Positions 35,356 through 43,706 of a stretch of DNA of 64,000 nucleotides are shown here, in pieces. Under the pieces are notes generated by a model. It did not search any database. It had not been told where the DNA came from and saw only the letters and a program-made list of their open reading frames with translations. The stretch's first letter is position 1. Each line of letters begins with the position of its first letter. The stretch is from assembly GCF_000425445.1 (NCBI RefSeq), contig NZ_KE384377.1, forward strand, positions 1 through 64,000, read 5' to 3'. The translations under genes were made by a program, and so were the position numbers. The DNA comes from Flavobacterium denitrificans DSM 15936 (lineage in GTDB: Bacteria; Bacteroidota; Bacteroidia; Flavobacteriales; Flavobacteriaceae).

Positions 35356-35460
35356 CTATTACAAATATAAGGAATAAAATTTGTTATTACATTTTTTGGT
35401 AATATTTTTAATTATTACGTTTTTTGGTAATAAAATTTGTAATTCCAGTTTTGAGTAATA
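35356..35460. promoter_or_regulatory. Four operator-like iterons upstream of the SatD gene
   Basis: A 21-bp motif with core ATTACRTTTTTTGGTAAT (inverted ATTAC/GTAAT halves) starts at 35384 and 35412 in near-identical form. Weaker copies start at 35440 (15/21 matches) and 35356 (13/21). The spacing is exactly 28 bp each time. A -7 box TATATTTG on the minus strand (35369-35362) lies inside the first copy, so binding would control the SatD-DUF3307 operon. Confidence 0.7.
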
Positions 35461-35675
35461 ATCTGACGCACGTATTGTAGAGGCGCACAGCAGTGCGTCT
35501 TTCGTTTGGTATTTTACTATATTACGGATTCTCTTTGTGTAGACGCACTGCCGTGCGTCTCTACAATACGTTATGTGTAAAATTTTGCTTTAACAGATTG
35601 ACCAATGTGTTTTCTGAAAAAAAAAAGTAACCTTCGCTTTTTCGAGTTCGGTTTAAATGAGCTTATATTCCTTAT
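35461..35675. other. Gene-free stretch with a long inverted repeat
   Basis: The gene-free stretch runs from 35325 to 35756 (432 bp). Besides the iterons it holds the inverted repeat at 35471-35570 and a diverged CTTATATTCCTTATATGG motif (35659-35680). No coding content was found. Confidence 0.7.
35471..35570. repeat. 30-bp-arm inverted repeat with AGACGCAC/GTGCGTCT hairpins
   Basis: Arms at 35471-35500 and 35541-35570 are inverted copies with 2 mismatches (CGTATTGTAGAG outside, CAGTGCGTCT inside) around a 40-bp spacer. Each arm also contains its own small palindrome, for example AGACGCACTGCCGTGCGTCT in the right arm. The design resembles small non-autonomous palindromic elements. Confidence 0.8.
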
Positions 35676-35756
35676 ATGGTTTTAAAAAAAACAGAAAGAC
35701 ATAATTTTTATTTCTTTAAAAAAGAAACTAACTTAGCCTTTACAAAAGAAAAAGTT

Positions 35757-36623
35757 TTGAATAAAGAAATCAAGATTATCGAATGTCCGCGAGATGCAAT
35801 GCAAGGCATCAAGGACTTTATTCCAACAAAAAATAAGGTTACTTATATTCAGGCATTGCTTCGAGTAGGTTTTGATACTATTGATTTTGGAAGTTTTGTT
35901 TCTCCAAAAGCAATTCCGCAAATGCAGGATACAGCCGAAGTTTTAGCGCAACTAGATCTTTCGCAGACTTCAAGTAAATTGCTTTCTATCATTGCTAATA
36001 CGCAAGGAGCAGCTTTAGCATCAGAATTTGAGTCAATTCAATATTTGGGGTTTCCTTTTTCTATTTCGGAGAATTTTCAGATGCGTAATACTCATAAAAC
36101 GATTGCTGAATCCTTGATCACTTTAGAAGAAATTCTTGAAATTGGTGATAAAAAGAATAAAGAAGTGGTAACGTATCTCTCAATGGGTTTTGGAAATCCT
36201 TACGGAGATCCTTGGAATGTTGAAATAGTAGGTGAATGGACTGAAAAATTAGCTGGAATGGGCGTAAAAATTCTTTCACTTTCCGATACCGTAGGAAGTT
36301 CAACGCCAGATGTCATTACCTATTTATTTTCAAATTTAATTCCTAAATATCCACATATTGAATTTGGAGCACATTTGCATACCACTCCAGACAGTTGGTT
36401 CGAAAAAATTGATGCGGCGGCAAAAGCGGGCTGTACACGTTTTGATGGCGCAATTCAAGGTTTTGGAGGCTGTCCGATGGCAACTGATAAACTGACAGGA
36501 AACATGCCTACAGAAAAATTAGTTTCGTATTTTACCGCAAATAAGAAAATTACAGGCTTAAATTCGTTGAGTTTTGAAAGCGCTTATAATGAGGCTTCAA
36601 AATTATTTGGTAAGTTTCATTAA
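35757..36623 (+). CDS. Hydroxymethylglutaryl-CoA lyase
   Basis: A 288-residue aldolase-type TIM barrel from a TTG at 35757. An in-frame ATG at 35676 lies inside a dispersed repeat, and its 27 extra residues look non-conserved. It splits HMG-CoA into acetoacetate and acetyl-CoA, the last step of leucine breakdown. Motifs: KIIECPRDAMQGIK, the barrel Asp/His metal ligands in LSDTVGSSTPDVI and FGAHLHTTPDSW, and the Cys loop FGGCPMATDKLTGN with the catalytic Cys. Length is typical. The rest of the leucine pathway is not adjacent. Confidence 0.9.
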   Translation: MNKEIKIIECPRDAMQGIKDFIPTKNKVTYIQALLRVGFDTIDFGSFVSPKAIPQMQDTAEVLAQLDLSQTSSKLLSIIANTQGAALASEFESIQYLGFPFSISENFQMRNTHKTIAESLITLEEILEIGDKKNKEVVTYLSMGFGNPYGDPWNVEIVGEWTEKLAGMGVKILSLSDTVGSSTPDVITYLFSNLIPKYPHIEFGAHLHTTPDSWFEKIDAAAKAGCTRFDGAIQGFGGCPMATDKLTGNMPTEKLVSYFTANKKITGLNSLSFESAYNEASKLFGKFH

Positions 36624-36702
36624 AAAAAATCTTATATTTACTTATCAAAGCAATAAAAGCAACAGTCCCCAGTTGTTACTATTATTTTAAATTCTTTCAA
36701 TC

Positions 36703-37260
36703 ATGAAATTGAATTGCATCAATAGTATAGTAAGGGTTTTTGCAGTAACGATTTTGTTTTTATCGTGCTCAAGTGATCTAGATTTTGATCAGGTACATGA
36801 TTTAAAACTAGAACCAGTATATGTTGCCAATCTCGCTTATTTTGATATTCCAGCAAATGAGCTAATTGCCGACGGAGGAACCCAGATTGCTTATGATTCC
36901 AGTAATTTTGATGTTTTCAAAAAACAATTTCTCAGAGACTATTTGACAAAAGCTGCATTTGATGTAGAAATTGAAAACAATATCGAACGCGGTTTTGTAA
37001 TAAACATGTTGCTTCTTAATTCAAAAAATGAAATTCTTACGACTTCATCTTATGCAGTGCCAGCTTATAAGGGAACTCCAAATAGTATTAAATATCCAAC
37101 TGAAGTTTTTGAAAATCAAAGATTGGAGCTTTTAAAGCAAACTGAAAAAATAGGTTTTGTTGTCCTAATGAGCTCTGGAGTCCCGCTTGATGAAAACAGT
37201 TTAGGAAATATAAAGCTACGATCAAGTGCCACAACATATTTTGAAATCGAAGTAGAATGA
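36703..37260 (+). CDS. Hypothetical lipoprotein, partner of the DUF5723 barrel
   Basis: A 185-residue predicted lipoprotein (signal FAVTILFLSC, Cys near residue 23) with an acidic start (SSDLDFDQVHD) and a beta-rich body. It contains no motif I recognise. The last 4 nt overlap the next gene (ATGA at 37257-37260), so the two proteins are made together. The arrangement suggests a surface or periplasmic lipoprotein that works with the outer-membrane protein downstream. Confidence 0.8.
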   Translation: MKLNCINSIVRVFAVTILFLSCSSDLDFDQVHDLKLEPVYVANLAYFDIPANELIADGGTQIAYDSSNFDVFKKQFLRDYLTKAAFDVEIENNIERGFVINMLLLNSKNEILTTSSYAVPAYKGTPNSIKYPTEVFENQRLELLKQTEKIGFVVLMSSGVPLDENSLGNIKLRSSATTYFEIEVE

Positions 37261-38657
37261 GAGAGAAATATCTAATTCTAGCACTTTTCTTGCAGCTTTC
37301 TTGTTTTTCTCAAAATAAGGAAGTGTTATACAACTTTACGTCAATTCCGCAATCTTCATTGGTAAATCCCGGTGCTGATGTTTCTTATAAATATTACTTC
37401 GGATTTCCTGTATTGTCCGGTGTTTCGGCTAATTTAGGATCGAGCAGTTTTTCTGTTTATGATTTATTTGCAGACAATGGTGTTGATTTTAATGATAAAG
37501 TTAGGAGCATTGTAAATAAATCTTCTCGAAATGATAAAGTAGTTACGAATCAGCAATTGGAAATATTCTCAGGAGGTTTTAGGGTAGGAGGAAGAGAAAG
37601 CCGATCGTATATTTCTTTTGGTGTCTATCAGGAATTTGATTTTTTTATGTACATGCCGAAAGACTTGGCAATATTGGCTTTAGATGGAAATAAGGATTAC
37701 ATGGGGAAAGTTTTTAATCTAGGAGATCTTAATGTTAAAGCTGAGGTTCTTTCTGTTTTTCATGTCGGTTTTCATAAAAAAATGAATGACAAATTAGTGC
37801 TCGGCGCACGTGCCAAAATTTATTCCAGTGGTGCAAATGCAACTTCTGTTCATAATTCAGGTTCTATTTACACCGTACAAGAACTAGGAACTCCAAATCT
37901 ATATACCCAAATTATTTCGTCTAATTTAGAGCTAAAAACTTCCGGACTTTCGACTTTTACAAAAGATGAATACGATGGTAATATAGCACGCGACATTGCA
38001 AATAATACCTTTTTCAACGGAAGTTTAGGTTTGGGATTAGATGCTGGAGTAACATATTATTTAAAAGAAAATCTTCAGGTTACAGCAAGTATTGTTGATC
38101 TCGGATTTGTAAATCAGTCCAAAGATATTGAAACACTTACTTATAAAGGCACTTATCAATATCAAGGAGCAAATCCAGATTTTACAAATCCAGATGATCC
38201 AGAAAATGTTTTTGATGAATTTAAGAAAGCAATTCCGCGAGACACATTATACAATAAGTACACCACTTGGCGACCTACAAAAATATATACTTCAGTAGAA
38301 TATGCATTTGGGAAACATCGTTCAAATGATGATTGCAATTGCAAAGAACAAGTAAAGGAAAGATATCGGAATGCCGCCGGACTTCAGTTTTTTGCTATGA
38401 CAGCTCCTAGAGAACCGCTCGTTGCTGTAACCGCTTTTTATAAACGAAATATTTTTGAAAAATTAGATCTAAAAGCGACTTACACAGTCGATACATTTTC
38501 CAGCACCAATATTGGTCTCGGGCTTTCGGGAACAATTTGGAAACTTAATATTTATGCGTTAGTAAATAATGTTTTAGAATATAAAGATATTTCAAAAGCA
38601 AGCAGTGCGGCATTTCAACTCGGTATAAATTTCGTTTTTCAAGATTCAGAAGATTAG
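37257..38657 (+). CDS. DUF5723-type outer-membrane beta-barrel protein
   Basis: A 466-residue exported protein (signal LILALFLQLSCFSQ). NPGADVSYKYYFGFPVLSGVS and the many alternating strands match DUF5723, a barrel family of Bacteroidota with unknown role, related in shape to PorP/SprF-type proteins. The DDCNCKEQVKERYR segment has two Cys. The C-terminus ends QLGINFVF followed by QDSED, not the usual final aromatic. It is coupled to the lipoprotein gene. A structured element begins 23 nt after the stop. Confidence 0.8.
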   Translation: MREKYLILALFLQLSCFSQNKEVLYNFTSIPQSSLVNPGADVSYKYYFGFPVLSGVSANLGSSSFSVYDLFADNGVDFNDKVRSIVNKSSRNDKVVTNQQLEIFSGGFRVGGRESRSYISFGVYQEFDFFMYMPKDLAILALDGNKDYMGKVFNLGDLNVKAEVLSVFHVGFHKKMNDKLVLGARAKIYSSGANATSVHNSGSIYTVQELGTPNLYTQIISSNLELKTSGLSTFTKDEYDGNIARDIANNTFFNGSLGLGLDAGVTYYLKENLQVTASIVDLGFVNQSKDIETLTYKGTYQYQGANPDFTNPDDPENVFDEFKKAIPRDTLYNKYTTWRPTKIYTSVEYAFGKHRSNDDCNCKEQVKERYRNAAGLQFFAMTAPREPLVAVTAFYKRNIFEKLDLKATYTVDTFSSTNIGLGLSGTIWKLNIYALVNNVLEYKDISKASSAAFQLGINFVFQDSED

Positions 38658-38680
38658 ATTTATTTTCAGAATAATCATTA

Positions 38681-38827
38681 AGAGCTATTTCCAGCTGTAC
38701 ATTTCAAGCACTCGAGCCAAAAAAACTTTTTTTCAAAGTTTAAAAAGAGCTTCCGTTGGTCGCTTTTTTAAACTAGAAAAAAATGTTTTTTGGCTTTTCG
38801 TGGCTTTCCATTTCCATCTGGGCTAGG
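38681..38827 (+). ncRNA. Structured intergenic element, copy B (148-nt class)
   Basis: The outer ends read AGAGCTATTTCCAGCTGTAC and CCATTTCCATCTGGGCTAGG. Between them, GAGCCAAAAAA pairs with TTTTTTGGCTTTTC and AGTTTAAAAAGAGC pairs with GCTTTTTTAAACT around TTCCGTTGGTC, a long nested hairpin. The ends match copy A (57175-57255) in reverse complement, while the interior differs. I recall such elements as common between Flavobacterium genes. Strand is assigned only by the adjacent gene. It could be a small RNA, a 3' UTR structure or a non-autonomous element. Confidence 0.5.
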
Positions 38828-38904
38828 CTATTCGGTTTTGTAAGGTGATTCGTGTAAAAGCAATTTTATGAATTACTTAGTATTCAAGTTAGCAATTTAT
38901 TCAC

Positions 38905-38912
38905 TATATTTG
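38905..38912 (+). promoter_or_regulatory. -7 element of the guaB promoter
   Basis: TATATTTG (38905-38912) fits TAnnTTTG and predicts a leader of about 20 nt before the ATG at 38939. The leader contains GCAATT...AATTGC inverted halves around TCAACTAGA. Confidence 0.55.
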
Positions 38913-38938
38913 CACGCAATTCAACTAGAAATTGCACC

Positions 38939-40411
38939 ATGATAGCACACAACTCCAAGATTATCGGCGAAGGTTTAACTTACGACGATGTATTATTAGT
39001 ACCTAACTACTCGAATGTGCTTCCTCGCGAAGTGAGCATTAAATCAAAATTCTCAAGAAACATCACATTAAACGTTCCAATTGTATCTGCAGCTATGGAT
39101 ACAGTAACTGAAAGTGCAATGGCAATTGCTATGGCGCAAGAAGGAGGAATTGGTGTTTTACATAAAAATATGACTATCGAACAACAAGCAGGAAAAGTTC
39201 GAAAAGTGAAACGCGCTGAAGCTGGAATGATTATCGATCCAGTGACATTGCCAATGACTTCTACTATTGCAGATGCAAAAAATGCAATGAAAGAATTCGG
39301 AATCGGTGGTATTCCAATCGTTGACGAAAACAAAATCTTAAAGGGAATTGTAACTAATCGCGACTTGCGTTTCGAAAAAAATGGAACAAGACCAATTGCT
39401 GAGGTAATGACAAGCAAAAATCTTGTTACAGTTGCCGAAGGAACTTCGCTTGAACAAGCAGAAGTTGTTTTACAAGGACATAAAATTGAGAAATTACCTG
39501 TTGTAAATGCTAAAAACGAATTAGTAGGTTTAATTACCTTTAGAGATATTACAAAATTGACTCAAAAACCAATCGCTAACAAAGATTCTTTTGGTCGTTT
39601 GAGAGTTGCTGCTGCAATTGGAGTTACTGGAGATGCAGTTCAAAGAGCTGAAGCTTTGGTTGCTGCTGGTGTAGATGCAATTATTATCGATACAGCTCAC
39701 GGACATACAGAAGGCGTGGTAAATGTATTGAAAGAAGTAAAATCAAAATTCCCTCAAATCGATGTAATTGTTGGAAACATTGCGACTCCAGAAGCGGCTA
39801 AATATTTAGTAGAAAATGGTGCTGATGGTGTAAAAGTCGGAATCGGACCTGGTTCTATCTGTACAACTCGTATCGTTGCTGGTGTTGGTTTTCCTCAATT
39901 TTCAGCAGTTTTAGAAGTAGCTGCCGCAATTAAAGGAACTGGAGTTCCCGTTATTGCAGATGGTGGAATTCGTTATACAGGAGATATCCCTAAAGCAATC
40001 GCTGCAGGTGCTGACTGTGTAATGTTGGGTTCATTATTAGCAGGAACAAAAGAATCTCCAGGAGAAACTATCATTTTTGAAGGAAGAAAATTCAAATCTT
40101 ACCGCGGAATGGGATCTGTTGAAGCAATGCAAACAGGATCAAAAGATCGTTATTTCCAAGATGTTGAAGACGATGTTAAAAAATTAGTTCCAGAAGGAAT
40201 CGTTGGACGTGTTCCTTACAAAGGCGAATTGAACGAAAGTATGCTTCAATTTATCGGAGGTCTTCGTGCTGGAATGGGTTACTGCGGATCAAAAGATATT
40301 CCTACTTTGCAAGAAACAGGACGTTTTGTGAGAATCACTTCAAGCGGAATCACTGAAAGCCACCCGCATAACGTAACTATTACAAAAGAAGCTCCAAATT
40401 ATTCTAGATAA
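38939..40411 (+). CDS. guaB: IMP dehydrogenase
   Basis: A 490-residue enzyme that commits IMP to guanine nucleotides by NAD-dependent oxidation to XMP. The barrel is interrupted by two CBS domains (about 95-205). Active-site motifs are all present: [48 protein letters not shown] with the catalytic Cys, [18 protein letters not shown] and [13 protein letters not shown]. Monocistronic with its own promoter and terminator. Confidence 0.97.
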   Translation: MIAHNSKIIGEGLTYDDVLLVPNYSNVLPREVSIKSKFSRNITLNVPIVSAAMDTVTESAMAIAMAQEGGIGVLHKNMTIEQQAGKVRKVKRAEAGMIIDPVTLPMTSTIADAKNAMKEFGIGGIPIVDENKILKGIVTNRDLRFEKNGTRPIAEVMTSKNLVTVAEGTSLEQAEVVLQGHKIEKLPVVNAKNELVGLITFRDITKLTQKPIANKDSFGRLRVAAAIGVTGDAVQRAEALVAAGVDAIIIDTAHGHTEGVVNVLKEVKSKFPQIDVIVGNIATPEAAKYLVENGADGVKVGIGPGSICTTRIVAGVGFPQFSAVLEVAAAIKGTGVPVIADGGIRYTGDIPKAIAAGADCVMLGSLLAGTKESPGETIIFEGRKFKSYRGMGSVEAMQTGSKDRYFQDVEDDVKKLVPEGIVGRVPYKGELNESMLQFIGGLRAGMGYCGSKDIPTLQETGRFVRITSSGITESHPHNVTITKEAPNYSR

Positions 40412-40431
40412 TTTTTAGTTTTCACTATAGC

Positions 40432-40468
40432 AAAAAGAGCTGTCTCAAAAAGAGGGCTCTTTTTTTTT
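40432..40468 (+). terminator. Terminator after guaB
   Basis: AAAAAGAGC / GCTCTTTTT (40432-40440, 40456-40464) with a 15-nt loop ends in a T tract, 20 nt beyond the stop. Confidence 0.88.
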
Positions 40469-40525
40469 GTAAGCTTCGGAGAAGCAAAATGTGTATAGAA
40501 AAAATTTAGCTTTTGTAATATAAAC

Positions 40526-40575
40526 CTCCGGCGGAGCGACATATTTTCTAAATATATTATGTCGCTCCGCTGGAG
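40526..40575. repeat. 18-bp-arm inverted repeat (CTCCGGCGGAGCGACATA)
   Basis: Arms at 40526-40543 and 40558-40575 differ at one position. The stem is GC-rich against an AT-rich surround and the loop is a 14-nt AT string. It lies between guaB and the convergent TetX-like gene and has no T run, so it is probably a dispersed palindromic element. Confidence 0.75.
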
Positions 40576-40663
40576 CTTTGTTTTATTTTTTTTATTGAAA
40601 TTCTATAAATATTTTACCCCTCTGGGGTTTAATCTAATTTGTGACTAAACTATGAGATTTTTA

Positions 40664-41803
40664 TTAAAATCGGCTATTCAAAATATCTTCAGCAGAAATA
40701 TCAGAATGTAATAAATCTTCCATTTTTTTAGTCATTCTTTGTGCTTCTAAGGCATAGCCAAACATTTTTTGTTCGTAATCAGCAATTGCATCATCAATTG
40801 TTTCAAACTTTCCATTGGTAAGATTTTCTGTTAAATGAAAAGCATCGTATAATCCCATGTTCACGCCTTCGCCAGCAAACGGAGGCATTAAATGTGCGGC
40901 ATCTCCAACTAATGTAATATTTGAATGCGATTTCCAAGATTCTTCTAAAGAAAATAATCTTAAAGGTAAACCCGAAAATTCAGTCGAAACCGCAAAGAAT
41001 TTTTTATAATCATCGCTCCAATTTTTAAATTTTTCGTTTAAAAAAGAAATCACGGCTTTGTCATCTTCAAAATTGATTCCGTTATTCAGAATCCAATTTT
41101 CATCAGCTTTGAAAGAAACCCCAAAATGTACTGAACCGTCTCCCATTGTATGTGTGTAAAACATTTTTTGTTCTCCCATTGCCATAACATTTCCGTTTCC
41201 ATATTTAGGTTTGAATTCTGGGAAATCGTGGTCTGGATTTACAATTTCGCCCTGAATAATATAAGTTCCTGAAAGTTGAGGTTCCTGATCACTCACAAAT
41301 TTTCGAGCATTTGATCTTCCGCCGTTTGCAACAATAACAAAATCTGCTGTTGCAGTTTTACCGTTTTTGAATTCTAAAATGTATTGGTTTTCTGTTTTTC
41401 CTAGATTTGTCAACTGACTGTCCCAAACAACAGTATTTTCTTCAAGATTTTCGAGCATGATTTTACGAAGATCATTACGGTCGATTTCGGGTCGTGAATA
41501 CGCATTGGTTTCGTCTGGCATTTCGTCAGAAGTGATATTTCCGTTCATATCTGCCATTTTCTCACCAGTCGGGCGTGCGTATTTATAAAAATCTTCCATA
41601 AGCCCAGCTTTTTGAATTGCATATTGACCAGAACCTGAATGTATGTCAAGTGTTCCTCCAGAAGTTCTAGCTTGAGCATTAACATCTCTTTCGTAAACCG
41701 TGACATCAGCACCATTTAGCTCTAAGATTCGAGCTGTTGTAAGTCCAACCGGACCACCGCCAATAATGGCAATTTTTTTATTTTCGATAAGTGAAGCTTT
41801 CAT
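40664..41803 (-). CDS. TetX-family FAD-dependent monooxygenase
   Basis: A 379-residue group A flavin monooxygenase from the ATG at 41803 (51 nt inside a longer frame). FAD motifs: IAIIGGGPVGLTTARIL (11-27), VTVYERD, RNDLR, and the GD motif GDAAHLMPPFAGEGVNMG (300-317). The match to TetX runs through the whole protein, including GGTLDIHSGSGQ, ATADFVIVANGG and the substrate-side residues Q184 and H226, equivalent to TetX Gln192 and His234. The TetX Arg213 position is not Arg here. It may hydroxylate tetracyclines or another aromatic. A perfect operator-like palindrome covers its promoter. Confidence 0.88.
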   Translation of the reverse strand: MKASLIENKKIAIIGGGPVGLTTARILELNGADVTVYERDVNAQARTSGGTLDIHSGSGQYAIQKAGLMEDFYKYARPTGEKMADMNGNITSDEMPDETNAYSRPEIDRNDLRKIMLENLEENTVVWDSQLTNLGKTENQYILEFKNGKTATADFVIVANGGRSNARKFVSDQEPQLSGTYIIQGEIVNPDHDFPEFKPKYGNGNVMAMGEQKMFYTHTMGDGSVHFGVSFKADENWILNNGINFEDDKAVISFLNEKFKNWSDDYKKFFAVSTEFSGLPLRLFSLEESWKSHSNITLVGDAAHLMPPFAGEGVNMGLYDAFHLTENLTNGKFETIDDAIADYEQKMFGYALEAQRMTKKMEDLLHSDISAEDILNSRF

Positions 41804-41870
41804 TTTTATGTAAAGAATTTGATTCGTTTGAAATATTTGCTTGAATATTGTCAAGCTGACATAATTCGAG

Positions 41871-41906
41871 CAAAGATAGAATAATAAATGAATGTTTATT
41901 CATTTA
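41871..41906 (-). promoter_or_regulatory. Promoter of the TetX-like gene with a perfect 9-4-9 palindrome
   Basis: The -7 box is TATCTTTG (41878-41871). The arms TAAATGAAT (41885-41893) and ATTCATTTA (41898-41906) with spacer GTTT sit 6 nt upstream of it, over the expected -33 region where no TTG is found. The form matches operators of TetR-type dimers. No regulator gene is adjacent. Confidence 0.7.
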
Positions 41907-41965
41907 TATAGAAAAACTTCTTGAAAAAAAACGAAGTAATTCAGAAAAGAATGCACTTAAAATAA

Positions 41966-41992
41966 AAAAGGTCGCAAAATTTGCGACCTTTT
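41966..41992 (-). terminator. Terminator of the L,D-transpeptidase gene
   Basis: A 13-bp perfect stem (AAAAGGTCGCAAA and complement) at 41966-41992 gives an A/T-flanked hairpin that works in both directions, 20 nt from the stop. Confidence 0.88.
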
Positions 41993-42011
41993 CTGTAAGA
42001 GAAATATATTT

Positions 42012-42896
42012 TTAAAGCGTTTCGGTTTGTTGTGCTTCTCTCAGTTTTTGATTTTCTAATATTTCTTGTAGAAATGGTTTGGTCTGGTTTTCAATTTCTG
42101 ATTCTGAAATATTTAAAGCTTTTGCATCAGAAGCTAATTGAAGCCAAGGTTTTGGGTCATCAAAATTATAACTACCAAAAACCACAACTGGAGTTCCTTT
42201 TACTTTTACATTTTCTTTGTCTTTTAAGATCCATTCGTCTGCAAATTTGTAAAGATATTTAGCATCTTTTTCTTGAAGTCTTAAACAAGAATGCGAAGCC
42301 GGATATCCTGGTAATTCATATTCATGAAAACCAACTCCAAGTTTATTTTCGATGTTGAAATTCCATTTTAAATCCCACTCGTCGTTAAAAGTACTGGTTG
42401 TTTGTTCGGCTTTCCAATTGGTAAAAAACAATCCTGTTGGTGTAGGATCTTTTTTTCTTCCCATATTTGTTGGGCCTGTACGAACTAATTCGCCGTTTTC
42501 ATAAGCACCAAAAGTTTGAGTAGGATAGGAGAATATGATAATTTTTGAAACCTCTTCTAAAGCAGAAACATGTAACGGAAACGGCATATAATAAACCAAA
42601 TCACCACTAAAATCGGCTGGAATTACAACCGAATCCAGTTTCTTGAAATTCGCTTTATCCGTTCTGTTTAAAGCATAAACAAGACCCATTTTACTGCTGT
42701 CGGCTTCGTTCATTTTTAGCCATTCTTTTGTATTTTGAACTTGATATGAAATAGCAGAAGCCGGTTTTTTATATTCAATAACTTTTCTTTCTTTTTTATT
42801 TTCAGATAAATGTACGGTTTCGCTTTTCTTGCAAGAACCTAGTACAACCAACATCAATATCAATAGGGCATTTGCGGAGTAATATAACTTTTTCAT
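42012..42896 (-). CDS. L,D-transpeptidase-family lipoprotein
   Basis: A 294-residue lipoprotein from the ATG at 42896 (MKKLYYSANALLILMLVVLGSC, Cys22 at the lipobox). The YkuD domain carries the catalytic motif HEYELPGYPASHSCLRL with the active Cys and upstream His, and the RTGPTNMGRKKDPTPTGLFF strand. Such enzymes form 3-3 peptidoglycan cross-links or attach proteins in the periplasm. It stands alone with its own terminator. Confidence 0.9.
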   Translation of the reverse strand: MKKLYYSANALLILMLVVLGSCKKSETVHLSENKKERKVIEYKKPASAISYQVQNTKEWLKMNEADSSKMGLVYALNRTDKANFKKLDSVVIPADFSGDLVYYMPFPLHVSALEEVSKIIIFSYPTQTFGAYENGELVRTGPTNMGRKKDPTPTGLFFTNWKAEQTTSTFNDEWDLKWNFNIENKLGVGFHEYELPGYPASHSCLRLQEKDAKYLYKFADEWILKDKENVKVKGTPVVVFGSYNFDDPKPWLQLASDAKALNISESEIENQTKPFLQEILENQKLREAQQTETL

Positions 42897-42995
42897 AGCA
42901 CGTATTTTTATGAAAGTAAAGTTATAAATAGGATAGGTCAAAGGCGTTACACAATTTTTTGAATTGGTTTCGGGATTTACATTTTGATATATATC

Positions 42996-43034
42996 AGTAG
43001 ACCTGACAAGTTTTTAAAACCTATCAGGTCTACT
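42996..43034. repeat. AGACCTGA...TCAGGTCT hairpin with GTTTTTAAAAC core
   Basis: 19-bp arms (42996-43014, 43016-43034; 17 matches) meet at a GTTTTTAAAAC core. Related AGGTTTT/AAAACCT hairpins occur at 49716-49742 and 60312-60344. Here no T run follows, so terminator function is doubtful. Confidence 0.75.
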
Positions 43035-43069
43035 TTGCAGCTATAAAAAGCAAATTCGACGTTTGAAAT

Positions 43070-43651
43070 TTAAATAAGCCCTTTTATTTTTGCATGTTGC
43101 AACAAAATAATAGTCTTAGCATCGACAATTTCGCCAGATTCGATCATCGCATATGCTTCTTCAAAAGTATATTCTAAAACCTCAATATTTTCTTGTTCTG
43201 TATCAAGTCCGCCACCTTCGCTTACTTTCATGCTTTCGTCGTATTCTCCAACAAAAAGATATAAAATCTCAGTTACAGCGCCTGGCGACATATAAGTTTC
43301 AAAAACTTTTTGAATTTTGCTGATACGATAACCAGTTTCTTCTTCGGTTTCACGAATAATGGCTTGTTCCGGATTGTCTTTGTCCAAAAGTCCAGCACAA
43401 ACTTCAATCATCATTCCGGATTTATTTCCGTTAAGGAAACTTGGTAAACGAAACTGACGCGTTAAAATAACTGTTTTCTTGGTTGAATTATATAATAAAA
43501 TTCCAGCTCCGTTTCCACGATCATAAACTTCGCGCGTGTGGGTTTGAAGCGGGGCATTTTCTTTTTGATACGTAAACGTAACTTTGTTTAAAATATACCA
43601 ATTGTCTGATAATAACTTAGTTTCTGTAATTTTAATTTCTGGATTTTTCAT
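43070..43651 (-). CDS. nudK: NudK-type Nudix hydrolase (GDP-mannose pyrophosphatase family)
   Basis: A 193-residue enzyme from the ATG at 43651; a longer frame runs back into purA and crosses its terminator. The Nudix box reads GLLDKDNPEQAIIRETEEETGYRI with the REx2EExG metal site. The N-terminal dimerisation strands (KLLSDNWYILNKVTFTY) and the C-terminal YDESMKVSEGGGLDTEQENIEV segment are those of NudK, which cleaves GDP-mannose and related sugars. The terminator after purA separates the two. Confidence 0.9.
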   Translation of the reverse strand: MKNPEIKITETKLLSDNWYILNKVTFTYQKENAPLQTHTREVYDRGNGAGILLYNSTKKTVILTRQFRLPSFLNGNKSGMMIEVCAGLLDKDNPEQAIIRETEEETGYRISKIQKVFETYMSPGAVTEILYLFVGEYDESMKVSEGGGLDTEQENIEVLEYTFEEAYAMIESGEIVDAKTIILLQHAKIKGLI

Positions 43652-43670
43652 AAGGCGAATAAATTTGTAT

Positions 43671-43695
43671 AAAAAAACGCTCTGATTATCAGAGC
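43671..43695 (-). terminator. Terminator of purA
   Basis: ACGCTCTGA / TCAGAGCGT (loop TTA) is followed on the minus strand by T7 (43677-43671). Confidence 0.9.
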
Positions 43696-43706
43696 GTTTA
43701 AAAGTA

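Noticed and set aside
40664..41803. Reporting this gene as a proven tetracycline-resistance determinant
   Set aside because: Family match and kept pocket residues are not proof of activity, and one TetX substrate-side Arg position is changed.
42996..43034. Terminator of the NudK gene
   Set aside because: The stem is good but no T run follows on the minus strand, so it is listed as a repeat.
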